Source: JBBROH01 sp038229595
Lineage (GTDB): Bacteria; Chloroflexota; Chloroflexia; QHBQ01
Direction: 5' to 3'
NCBI GenBank assembly: GCA_038229595.1
Contig: JBBROH010000192.1
Location: 1 to 7,703, forward strand
DNA length: 7,703 bases
The notes under the pieces were generated by a model. The model was not told where the DNA came from. It saw nothing but the letters and a program-made list of their open reading frames with translations, and searched no databases. The number at the start of each line of letters is the position of its first letter. Within the stretch, counting starts at the first letter, position 1. This document shows, piece by piece, positions 1 through 6,063 of the stretch. Both the position numbers and the translations under genes were made by a program.

Positions 1-2
1 AT

Positions 3-3000
3 GCAGCTATCGGCCAGACTGTCGCCCCCAATGCCACCCTGACCATCCACGCCTGCAATGTAGCTGGCGACGAGCGCATCGCAGTCAATTTCAACACCGA
101 GTTCGTCGGCTACCTGCGACCAGCGGGGCAACAGGGTTGCGACAACTTCTTCCTTTTGCCAGTGAAGAAGCTGTACCTACCGCAGAAGGGTACCTTCCAG
201 CGCGACAGCAACCAGAACATCACCCAGGTGACACGCCCAGCGGTGGCCTCCAACGGGGTCACTATCGAGCGGCTGCCTGGCTACAGCGGCCCACCTGCCG
301 AGATTGCCTGGGTCAACCTCGAACTCAAAGGGATGCTGCCGATGCTGTTGATGGGCGGCTTTGGCTTCACTCAGGTGTTCGGTGGCAGAGAGCCAACCGA
401 CACGGACTGGTGGCCTAGCCTGCTGACCAATACTTACCCGCTCCGCGAGATGGTAGTGCCTGTGCCGAAGGATGGCACCAACTCGATCCTTGAAGGTGGG
501 GATGACTTGGCTGCCGAAGTTCGTGCCTTTAGCCAGGTTTACGGCGTGTCACGCGTCAACATCCTGGGCCACTCAATGGGTGGGTTGTGGGGGCGGCAGG
601 CTGCTGAGATCAGCCCGTTGGAGGCAGTTAACAACCTAATGATGCTGGGTACGCCCAACAAAGGCAGCTTCTACGCTGATAAGCTTAGTATACTATGGGG
701 TTGCGGTACTGCACCCAGCTATGCTGGCTGCCAACTTCGCACTGGGAAGATGATAGAGTACAATCAGCAGCATGGCAAGGTTGCTGGAGTTTGCTACTAC
801 GACCTGGCTGGTGAGACGATCAAGGTGAAGAACGGCAATACCGTGATCGAGCCGCACGACCAGATCGTAGACGTGTCTAGCGTGCGCATCCTAACGTACA
901 GTGAACACCTGCCAGCCATCGCCAAGCCAGTAGGCTCAGGGGTTCCTTTCGTACCGATCAACGCCGTACACAACCGCCTGACCAAAGACACTGACTTCTG
1001 GAACGCACTTACGCCCTTCTTCGACCTCCATGCGGGCAACTGTGGACATGGTGCTAACTCCCATGCTGCTGGCGAGGCTTCGTCTGGCAAGGCCATCCCT
1101 CAAGATGTCTACACCGCGTCGATCCAACTCCCCAGCCAGGTTGACGCGCTCGCCAGCGGGCAGAGCCGCGAGTACAGCTTCCTGGTTGACCAGACCACCC
1201 AGGCCAGCTTCAGCCTTATCTCGGTCAACCCTTCATCCACCCTACGCTTGAACCTACGCGACCCCAACAACCGACTAATCGACCCCACCAGCAACTTCAG
1301 CGACGTTCTCTACGGCCCCTCTGGGTTCGGCGACGAGTACGTGGTCAGCAACCCGCCGGTCGGTACCTGGCGGTTGATCGTGCAGGCTCAGGTGGTGCAG
1401 ACGGCCACCCAGAGCTTTGCCGTCGGTGGGCGGCTTGCAGACGGCGTGCGCCTCAGCCCCAGCATCGGCAGCAGCATCGTGCCAGTCAACCAGCCTACCA
1501 GCATCAACCTCAGCCTGGCCGACAGCGTGCCGCTCACTAGCGCGACCGTCACCGCCACTATCGAGGGGCCAGGCGGCAGCACGGTAGTGACCTTCGCCCA
1601 CCAGGGAAGCGGGCAGTATACTGCCAGTTATACGCCTGCCAGCGAGGGCAACTACAGTGTCAGCTTCCTAGCTAGCGGCAGCAACTCGCTGGGCCAGAGC
1701 TACGCCCGCGCCGCTGACCTCGCCTTCGATGCCACTGCCAGTGCCACCCTGGGGGCCAGCAGCTTTGTCGAGCAGGCCCGTGACACTAACGCTGATGGAA
1801 TGTTTGAGCAGTTGGTGATCAGCGCAACGGTGCCGATTGCCCAGGCGGGTAGCTACCGCTTGAGTGGGCAGTTGACCAAAGCCGACGGTACCCAGCTGGC
1901 TTATGCAAACAGCACCTACCAGCTTACCCCCGGTAGTCCCGTCTTGACCCTCACCTTCGATGGTTCGCAACTTGGCCGCAGCCTGGCTGATGGCCCCTAC
2001 CAGCTACGCAACCTCTACCTGGCTCGCCTGACTCCAGAGGAGCTACCAGCAGGCTTCCTCGCCCAGGCTTACAGCACCGGTGTCTACTCGCACCTGAACT
2101 GGCAGCGCACAAACGTGCTACTAGCTGGGTCGGTCAGTGAACAAACGCTGGTCAACAGCACCAATCAGACGACGACCTTGCGCCTGAGCGTCCCAGTGGA
2201 TGTGCGGGCAGCGGGTAGCTACAACCTCAGCCTCAACCTGGTCGCGAATGACGGACGGATGACGGTCGCCACCTACACTGGCACACAGACGCTGGCTCAG
2301 GGTACTAACAATCTGAACATGAACTTCAGGGGGACAGACATCTGGCGGGCTGGAGTGGATGGGCCATACACGATCCGCAACTTGACCGTGAGGAGTACGA
2401 CTACCGACACCAACATCAGCGTACTAGGCACTACCCGTCCATATGCTAGCGACGAGTTTGAAGCTCTACCCTGCACTGTGAACTTTACCGACGTGCCGCA
2501 GAGCCATCTGTTCTACTCGTCAATCATGGGGCTAGCCTGTCGCGGCATCATCAGCGGGGTGCCGAATGGCAATGGCACGTTCAGCTTCCAGCCGAGTGCC
2601 TCAACCACCCGTGGTCAGTTCGCCAAACTGGTCAAGCTCGGTATGGGGCTAGCCAGCTACCAGCCAACACTAGCGACCTTCAGTGATGTACCCCAGAGTA
2701 GCGTCTTCTACCAGTTTATCGAAGCAGCAGTGCAGGCTGGCGCAATCCAAGGCTACACCGACCCGAACCTGTGTCCGAACGGGGCTGTACCTTGCTTCAA
2801 GCCGAGCAGCAACATCAAGCGTAGTGAGGTGGCAGTGATCATCCAGCGCATCCGTAGCTACGAGGCGGTGGTACCTAACGAGCCTACCTTCCGTGACGTG
2901 CCGAACAGCAACTTCGCCTACCGTGCCATCGAGACCTTGGTGGCTAAGGGGATCATCAGTGGGGATGTCTGCTCCGGCGGCAGTGGACGCTGCTTCCGCC

Positions 3001-3068
3001 CCAACGACGAAGTGCGGCGTGGCGAACTGACCAAGATCGTGCGTAAGGCCGTCCGCCAAGCACGCTAA
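3..3068 (+). CDS. SLH-anchored lipase-like alpha/beta hydrolase (5' partial)
   Basis: The frame is open from the first bases of the window, so the true start lies upstream; the TTG at 156 is only an in-frame codon. A lipase-type alpha/beta hydrolase fold comes first. The strand-loop LPMLLMGGFG (about 336-365) precedes the nucleophile elbow GHSMGG, with Ser at 573-575. The likely acid is Asp at 858-860 (PHDQIVDVSS) and the likely His is at 969-971 (AVHNRLTKD), so the triad looks complete. Next come a PPC-like beta domain (about 1100-1440), an Ig/filamin-like domain (1450-1740), two copies of a 120-residue domain marked by DGPY-x2-RNL (1742-2102, 2103-2470), and three SLH domains starting near 2484, 2679 and 2889 (FTDVP, FSDVP, FRDVP). 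SLH domains normally bind secondary cell-wall polymer, so an extracellular, wall-bound ester hydrolase is inferred. The substrate is unknown: lipid, polyester or other esters are all possible. The gene ends in TAA. Confidence 0.88.
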   Translation, partial: AAIGQTVAPNATLTIHACNVAGDERIAVNFNTEFVGYLRPAGQQGCDNFFLLPVKKLYLPQKGTFQRDSNQNITQVTRPAVASNGVTIERLPGYSGPPAEIAWVNLELKGMLPMLLMGGFGFTQVFGGREPTDTDWWPSLLTNTYPLREMVVPVPKDGTNSILEGGDDLAAEVRAFSQVYGVSRVNILGHSMGGLWGRQAAEISPLEAVNNLMMLGTPNKGSFYADKLSILWGCGTAPSYAGCQLRTGKMIEYNQQHGKVAGVCYYDLAGETIKVKNGNTVIEPHDQIVDVSSVRILTYSEHLPAIAKPVGSGVPFVPINAVHNRLTKDTDFWNALTPFFDLHAGNCGHGANSHAAGEASSGKAIPQDVYTASIQLPSQVDALASGQSREYSFLVDQTTQASFSLISVNPSSTLRLNLRDPNNRLIDPTSNFSDVLYGPSGFGDEYVVSNPPVGTWRLIVQAQVVQTATQSFAVGGRLADGVRLSPSIGSSIVPVNQPTSINLSLADSVPLTSATVTATIEGPGGSTVVTFAHQGSGQYTASYTPASEGNYSVSFLASGSNSLGQSYARAADLAFDATASATLGASSFVEQARDTNADGMFEQLVISATVPIAQAGSYRLSGQLTKADGTQLAYANSTYQLTPGSPVLTLTFDGSQLGRSLADGPYQLRNLYLARLTPEELPAGFLAQAYSTGVYSHLNWQRTNVLLAGSVSEQTLVNSTNQTTTLRLSVPVDVRAAGSYNLSLNLVANDGRMTVATYTGTQTLAQGTNNLNMNFRGTDIWRAGVDGPYTIRNLTVRSTTTDTNISVLGTTRPYASDEFEALPCTVNFTDVPQSHLFYSSIMGLACRGIISGVPNGNGTFSFQPSASTTRGQFAKLVKLGMGLASYQPTLATFSDVPQSSVFYQFIEAAVQAGAIQGYTDPNLCPNGAVPCFKPSSNIKRSEVAVIIQRIRSYEAVVPNEPTFRDVPNSNFAYRAIETLVAKGIISGDVCSGGSGRCFRPNDEVRRGELTKIVRKAVRQAR

Positions 3069-3084
3069 CCCTGAAAAATCTATA

Positions 3085-3132
3085 GGCAGCACTACTGAGG
3101 GTGGTCGACCGGCCACCCTCAGTAGTGCTGCT
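3085..3132. terminator. Long perfect hairpin after the lipase gene
   Basis: An 18-bp perfect inverted repeat (cagcactactgagggtgg, 3087-3104, pairing with 3113-3130) starts 17 bases after the lipase stop. It extends by G-C and G-U pairs at its base and by U-G and C-G pairs at the top, leaving a GACC loop. No T-run follows on the + strand. A short A-run lies before it (3074-3078), so on the - strand the hairpin would be followed by a U-run. It may terminate the lipase transcript without a U-tract, act on - strand transcription, or be a mobile-element relic. Confidence 0.45.
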
Positions 3133-3220
3133 GCAAAGTTGGCTGGGAGCCACGAAGTAGCGGTAGGGCAGACCGCCTACCCCCATTGGTGGCCCCCGCC
3201 TGCTAGCCCGTGACGACTCC

Positions 3221-3244
3221 TACTACGACCCCAGCCTGAGCCGT
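3221..3244 (+). pseudogene. Possible tiny RHS-core scrap
   Basis: Read from 3221, eight codons give YYDPSLSR. This closely resembles the YYDP-x-LGRF signature that follows the RARYY box in RHS-associated core domains. No start codon or longer match is visible; the upstream residues are LLARDDS and homology stops at the next hairpin. Eight residues could match by chance. Support comes only from the presence of another RHS-core fragment in the same window, which breaks off at RYY. Confidence 0.25.
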
Positions 3245-3291
3245 TGCAAGCTGCTAGCCTAGCCCTGGGCTAAGCAGCTTGCAACGGCTCA
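3237..3291. repeat. Second long hairpin
   Basis: A perfect 19-bp inverted repeat, tgagccgttgcaagctgct at 3237-3255 against 3273-3291. Inside its 17-base loop a smaller stem tagcc/ggcta (3260-3264, 3268-3272) can form. No T-run follows, so it is not a standard terminator. It lies between the RHS-like scrap and the IS remnant and could be a hairpin end of a mobile element or a regulatory RNA structure. Confidence 0.5.
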
Positions 3292-3325
3292 GCAATCGCT
3301 GGCAGCAAAACCGCAGCAGACTAAC

Positions 3326-3358
3326 GGGACTGGCTAAAGTCTGGGACTGGCTAAGTCA
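3326..3358. repeat. 17-bp tandem repeat, candidate IS left end
   Basis: The 12-mer gggactggctaa occurs at 3326-3337 and again at 3343-3354, with a 17-bp period. It sits immediately upstream of the promoter and start of the InsA-like remnant, where the left terminal sequence of an IS1-type element would be expected. No inverted partner was found in the window, as expected if the right part of the element has been lost. Confidence 0.4.
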
Positions 3359-3368
3359 GGGCGGTGTT

Positions 3369-3377
3369 TGATATAAT
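3369..3377 (+). promoter_or_regulatory. Extended -10 promoter in IS remnant
   Basis: The string tgatataat contains a consensus TATAAT at 3372-3377 preceded by TG one base away, the extended -10 form. No convincing -35 is present at 17-18 bp (ggctaa). Transcription would begin at about the ATG at 3384, giving a leaderless or nearly leaderless message. It probably served the IS and now points towards the GWAVG-repeat gene. Confidence 0.5.
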
Positions 3378-3383
3378 CTCAGC

Positions 3384-3654
3384 ATGAACAGAGAAACTTG
3401 CCCTGATTGCAAGTCTTAGCAGCGTACTTGCCGTGCTGGTTACAACGATAGTGGCTCCCAGAAGTGGTTCTGCCCTGACGGCCACCGCCACTTTAGGCCC
3501 GTACCTAACGACCGCGGCCACCCGCCGGAAGTTCGTCGCTTGGCTTTGAACCTGATTGCTGAAGGGGTCAGCTACCGCGCTATCGGACGCAGCCGCGGCA
3601 TCACCCATCAGACGGTTGCCAACTGGCACAAGGCTGATCAGGCTTACGTTGGAG
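3384..3654 (+). pseudogene. IS1-type InsA-like protein, remnant
   Basis: Starting at ATG 3384 the frame reads an InsA-like zinc-ribbon plus helix-turn-helix protein, the DNA-binding N-terminal part of IS1-family transposases. The first Cys pair is CPDC. After an in-frame TAG at 3417-3419 the frame continues with a WFCPDGH region, where the fourth expected Cys appears as Gly (3480-3482). The helix-turn-helix follows (ALNLIAEGVSYRAIGRSRG, then THQTVANWHKA). Similarity fades around 3640-3654, after KADQAYVG. The DDE catalytic part (InsB) is absent, so the element is truncated. The nonsense codon, lost zinc ligand and missing 3' part all point to decay. The frame stays open into the next gene, so readthrough or a start at TTG 3540 would fuse the HTH to it. 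Confidence 0.7.
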
Positions 3655-3682
3655 ACTACTCCTTAATCTTTGTGACAGATGT

Positions 3683-3686
3683 GAGG
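3683..3686 (+). promoter_or_regulatory. Ribosome binding site for GWAVG gene
   Basis: The sequence gtgagg (3681-3686), with a gagg core, lies 9 bases before ATG 3696. It supports that ATG as the native start, because the residues after it form a classic signal anchor and the residues before it belong to the IS remnant junction. Confidence 0.5.
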
Positions 3687-3695
3687 TTTATACCG

Positions 3696-4736
3696 ATGCA
3701 AGCCAAAGCAACCAATCAGCCACAACGTAGCCGCTCCTCAAAGAGACGGGCTATAGCCGTGCTTGTGGTTGTTTTGCTGGCGGCTGCTAGCTATACATTT
3801 ATCTCTGGCAGGCCGCTGTTTAGCAACATGGTGTGCGCCAAAAACGGTGATGCCGTTGTTACAGATGTCTCAGGCTACGTACTCAGGGACATTGATATGC
3901 TCTCAGCCGACGAGGGGTGGGCAATCGGTGTGGATGATCAGAAAGCAATTGCTCTACATTATAATAGAGGTGCCTGGTACTATCTTCGTCTGCCACAAAC
4001 GCACGCTAATCCGAAGTCTTTCTCAATGGCATCCTCTAACGAAGGTTGGTCTACAGCTGACACGCAAATGCTACACTTCAAAGACGGTTGCTGGTCAACC
4101 AACTCTGATTTGGGCCTAAGCTCATTTAGCCGTTACAAATCGGTTGATGGCGTGTACATGGTGTCTGAAGATGTTGGTCTTGCGGTGGGAGGTAGAGTTG
4201 GGTTTCAGTATAAAGATGGTCATTGGCGCGAGGTAGATGGGTTGGCAAACACAGTTTTGTACGACGTTTTTATGACATCCCCGAACGAAGGGTGGGCTGT
4301 CGGTGATGTTTTCATGCATTTTTTGGATGGTAGGTGGCAACAGGTTGAAAGCCCTGGGGCTGCAGGGAGCGTGTTCATGACCTCAAGAAACGAAGGTTGG
4401 GCCACGTCTGGTAAAGACGAAATGTTGCACTATGTAGATGGTAAATGGCGGTTGATAAAAGTCGACACGTATGATAGTGAGATGAAATACGTGTTTATGG
4501 TTGATGCTAGTGAGGGTTGGGTAGTCGGAGGCGATCATTATCTAGGGGAGAAATATAGCCTTATTTTGCATTATGAGAACGGTGGCTGGAGGAAAGTAGA
4601 TAACCCAACTAATGAAATCCTAAACAGTGTTGATATGACTTCATCAACCGAAGGCTGGGCGGTTGGTGATGGTGTGATCCTGCCCTACACAGGTGGCAAG
4701 TGGGTTAACGCCTTCCCTGCTTCTACAAAACCTTGA
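3696..4736 (+). CDS. Membrane-anchored seven-repeat GWAVG protein
   Basis: This is a 346-residue protein of unknown function. The N-terminus is basic (QRSRSSKRR) and followed by one hydrophobic stretch, AIAVLVVVLLAAASYTF, which suggests a signal anchor with the rest outside. From about 3888 to 4716 there are seven repeats of a pattern like (D/S)V-x-M-x-S-x2-EGWAVG, then LHY-x-(D/N)G-x-W-x2-V. Repeats 3 and 5 vary the core (VGLAVG, EGWATS). Seven such units fit a seven-bladed beta-propeller of the Ycf48/BNR-like type, often seen in Chloroflexota surface proteins; this is inference. Composition is AT-richer than the lipase gene. The open frame extends upstream to TTG 3540 through the IS remnant, but ATG 3696 with its own ribosome binding site is preferred. 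A binding or scaffold role is more likely than catalysis. It ends in TGA. Confidence 0.85.
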   Translation: MQAKATNQPQRSRSSKRRAIAVLVVVLLAAASYTFISGRPLFSNMVCAKNGDAVVTDVSGYVLRDIDMLSADEGWAIGVDDQKAIALHYNRGAWYYLRLPQTHANPKSFSMASSNEGWSTADTQMLHFKDGCWSTNSDLGLSSFSRYKSVDGVYMVSEDVGLAVGGRVGFQYKDGHWREVDGLANTVLYDVFMTSPNEGWAVGDVFMHFLDGRWQQVESPGAAGSVFMTSRNEGWATSGKDEMLHYVDGKWRLIKVDTYDSEMKYVFMVDASEGWVVGGDHYLGEKYSLILHYENGGWRKVDNPTNEILNSVDMTSSTEGWAVGDGVILPYTGGKWVNAFPASTKP

Positions 4737-4756
4737 TGTAAAGCGTTAGCTGACCC

Positions 4757-4866
4757 ACTTCATCCCACTCGCTTGACAACCACCCATCCCCACCATGATC
4801 TACGGCTACTCGGTGCCAACCTCGCACGGACTTCATCCCACTCGCTTGACAACCACCCATCCCCAC
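4757..4866. repeat. 37-bp perfect direct repeat pair, 36-bp spacing
   Basis: Identical 37-bp units lie at 4757-4793 and 4830-4866, separated by 36 bp that differ. Each begins acttcatcccactcgc and contains a TTGACA box (4773-4778 and 4846-4851). The unit has no internal dyad symmetry. Only two copies exist and no cas genes are nearby, so a local duplication or regulatory repeat is more likely than a CRISPR remnant. Confidence 0.75.
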
Positions 4867-4906
4867 TAACCTCCTCCTCCACCGACTCCCCAAACCCTGC
4901 GCCTTG

Positions 4907-4915
4907 TGCTACAAT
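4907..4915 (+). promoter_or_regulatory. Extended -10 promoter for mosaic ORF
   Basis: The string tgctacaat matches the extended -10 form TG-N-TATAAT with one mismatch. It lies 35 bases before the GTG start at 4950, leaving room for a short leader that carries the AGGAG site. No clear -35 is found at the usual distance; the TTGACA boxes of the 37-bp repeats are too far upstream. Confidence 0.45.
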
Positions 4916-4935
4916 GCGGCCAGCAAATCTGCCGT

Positions 4936-4940
4936 AGGAG
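4936..4940 (+). promoter_or_regulatory. Shine-Dalgarno AGGAG
   Basis: AGGAG ends 9 bases before GTG 4950. It decides the start of the mosaic ORF and shows that this initiation region came intact from its parent gene. Confidence 0.6.
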
Positions 4941-4949
4941 TGGTGCAGC

Positions 4950-5150
4950 GTGGATGACCCACCTTCATACCTCAGCAATCATGGCCTGTTCTCCGACTAC
5001 TACCTCACCCAACGGCTGGCCGAGTCGCTGCCGCTGGCTCCCGACGACTCCCGCGACACCGCCGCGTATGTGGCCGACAGCCGCTCGCATCAGGTCGCCG
5101 CGCTGTGGGCGGCTAACTGCCCCTCGATGGGCGCGAACGAGGCCAGCGTC
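4950..5150 (+). pseudogene. N-terminal piece of a probable type II R-M (Eco57I-like) protein
   Basis: Residues 1-67 include SNHGLFSDYYLTQRL and later ALWAANCPSMGANEAS. From memory of the families, this resembles the extreme N-terminus of large fused restriction-modification proteins with an Eco57I-type methylase domain, in which an LFSDYYL-like motif is followed by a helix and a NEA(Q/S)-containing segment. No methylase motif (NPPY) is present because the fragment ends before that domain. It supplies the start codon and ribosome binding site of the mosaic ORF. The family call is tentative. Confidence 0.4.
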
Positions 5151-5693
5151 GTGCAGGACGCGGCACCGGTCAACACCGAACTGGCGGCTGGGAGTCCACT
5201 ACCTGCCGAACAATGGCACGCGGGCGGTGACACTGGTAGCAACCTGCGTGACCTTGTACTCGGCATCAGCGACGGCCTAGTGACGGTCGTCTCCTTTGGC
5301 ACCCTCTTTCAGGAGTACGTGCGGCTGCTGCCCCTGCCCAAGCCGCGTGGCTTCCTGTTCGAGAACGGCGGCATCAACGACGCGGACGGTGGTAACGACT
5401 GGCGGCTAATCCAGTCTGCCTTCCGCGAGGAGGGCTACTGCATCCACTCGCGGCTGCTGAGGCAGCTGCGCAACTGCGCAACCAGCTACTACCTGCCGGA
5501 CGGCCTGGGCAACATCTGCACCCTGGCTGGCAGCAGCGGCACCCTGACCTCTGACCGCTGCCAGTACGATGCCTGTGGCAGCCTGCTCCCTGGCAGTGTG
5601 ACGACCACGCAGAACGCCTGCCGCTACAAGGGCCAGCAGTTTGACCAGGCAACGGGACTTCACAATCTACGGATACGGTATTACACGTGCTAA
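4950..5693 (+). CDS. Mosaic ORF made of four unrelated gene fragments
   Basis: One uninterrupted 247-codon frame starts at GTG 4950 and ends at TAA 5691-5693. Its parts resemble different families in order: residues 1-67 a restriction-modification N-terminus, 68-117 a VIT1/CCC1 iron-transporter N-terminus, 118-168 a C5-cytosine methyltransferase core piece, and 169-245 an RHS-associated core. None is complete and none keeps its active centre. The methyltransferase piece lacks the PCQ cysteine, the transporter piece covers at most the first membrane helix, and the RHS piece stops at RYY. Each part is entered separately below. The upstream promoter and AGGAG site make expression possible. It overlaps the start of the WD40 fragment by seven bases. 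The most economical reading is a chimeric pseudogene assembled by successive illegitimate recombinations; a newly formed functional fusion cannot be excluded from sequence alone. Confidence 0.6.
   Translation: MDDPPSYLSNHGLFSDYYLTQRLAESLPLAPDDSRDTAAYVADSRSHQVAALWAANCPSMGANEASVVQDAAPVNTELAAGSPLPAEQWHAGGDTGSNLRDLVLGISDGLVTVVSFGTLFQEYVRLLPLPKPRGFLFENGGINDADGGNDWRLIQSAFREEGYCIHSRLLRQLRNCATSYYLPDGLGNICTLAGSSGTLTSDRCQYDACGSLLPGSVTTTQNACRYKGQQFDQATGLHNLRIRYYTC
5151..5300 (+). pseudogene. N-terminal piece of a VIT1/CCC1 family transporter
   Basis: From GTG 5151, possibly the transporter's original start, the residues include PLPAEQWHAGG, then SNLRDLVLGISDGLVTVVSF. The pattern LR-x2-VLG-x-(S/N)DGLV is the hallmark of the first transmembrane helix of VIT1/CCC1 Fe/Mn transporters. 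The family normally has about 230 residues and five helices; here it stops after helix 1 and cannot transport. Junctions lie near 5130-5150 and 5300. Confidence 0.65.
5301..5459 (+). pseudogene. Internal piece of a C5-cytosine DNA methyltransferase
   Basis: Residues 118-170 read LFQEYVRLLPLPKPRGFLFE and onward. This matches the LF-x-EY-x-R-(L/V)-x4-RP-x-xF-x-ENV stretch of Dcm-like enzymes that carries motif VI. The ENV triplet is ENG here (5361-5369). It continues to EEGYCIHSRLL, equivalent to the segment just before the YGVPQ-x-R (motif VIII) region, which is missing. The SAM-binding motif I and the PCQ catalytic loop (motif IV) are also absent, so this is a non-catalytic fragment. Confidence 0.6.
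5460..5683 (+). pseudogene. RHS-associated core fragment
   Basis: Residues 171-245 contain TSYYLPDGLGNICTLAGSSG, then QYDACGSLL, then QQFDQATGLHNLRIRYY. This follows the RHS core order: YYL-x-DGLGS, YDAFG, a YRYTG-like box, EQ-D-x-TGLY-x-LRARYYDP. The core of RHS/YD-repeat toxins and wall proteins normally continues with DP-x-LGRF and a variable C-terminus. Here it breaks at RYY (5675-5683). Several usual aromatic or Arg positions are Cys (SDRCQYDACG, QNACRYKG, GNIC), suggesting relaxed selection. Confidence 0.75.
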
Positions 5694-6052
5694 CACTAAC
5701 AGGGCATGGTTTTGGTAGTGCTGCGGCAAACAAGCTTTGTGATATTGATCTAGTCATAGACAGTGACACCCATGATGTTTGTGTATGGAACACAGGAGGA
5801 GAGAAAGTAGCCAACCTTGAAGGATACAGTGACAGAGTAATCACTGCCGCCTTTCATCCAAGATTCCCTCTAATCCTTACTGCGTCAAACGACAAGACAG
5901 TGAAGCTGTGGAAACTAGATGGTTCACTACTCTATGCTGCCAGCAGTCACATCAGCAAAGTAAATAGTGCCTCATTCAACTCATTTGGTGAATACATAGT
6001 TAGTTCTTCCAAAGATGGAGATACCAAGATATGGCAATTTGAAGCTGAGTGA
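5669..6052 (+). pseudogene. C-terminal WD40-repeat fragment
   Basis: The frame of GTG 5687 gives a 121-residue protein of WD40 repeats. A LTLTGHG start is followed by DVCVWNTGGEKV, then a full repeat ending in NDKTVKLWKLDGSLL, and a last repeat ending KDGDTKIWQFE. It closes at TGA 6052, probably the natural end of the parent gene. The similarity may begin slightly upstream (TDTVLHV from 5669). A closed propeller needs about seven blades; only two to three remain, so this is the tail of a larger protein, perhaps an NTPase- or TIR-linked WD40 sensor (inference). The region is clearly AT-richer than the mosaic ORF next to it. The seven-base overlap with that ORF's stop is a recombination junction, not operon coupling. 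Confidence 0.7.
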
Positions 6053-6063
6053 CCTGATCTGCA

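Noticed and set aside
156..158. TTG as the start of the lipase gene
   Set aside because: The frame is open back to position 3 with protein-like sequence and there is no ribosome binding site, so the gene begins upstream of the window.
2670..3116. - strand ORF opposite the SLH domains
   Set aside because: The + strand has clear SLH domains; the antisense product has no recognisable feature.
3763..4119. Overlapping + strand ORF inside the GWAVG gene
   Set aside because: It is in another frame of a gene with clear repeats and has no features of its own.
4757..4866. Two-repeat CRISPR array
   Set aside because: Only two units, no cas genes, no internal dyad and no typical GAAAC or GAAAG repeat end; kept as a direct repeat.
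5374..5844. - strand ORF of 156 codons opposite the mosaic ORF
   Set aside because: Low-complexity Cys/Arg/Ser composition and no family; a shadow of the + strand fragments.
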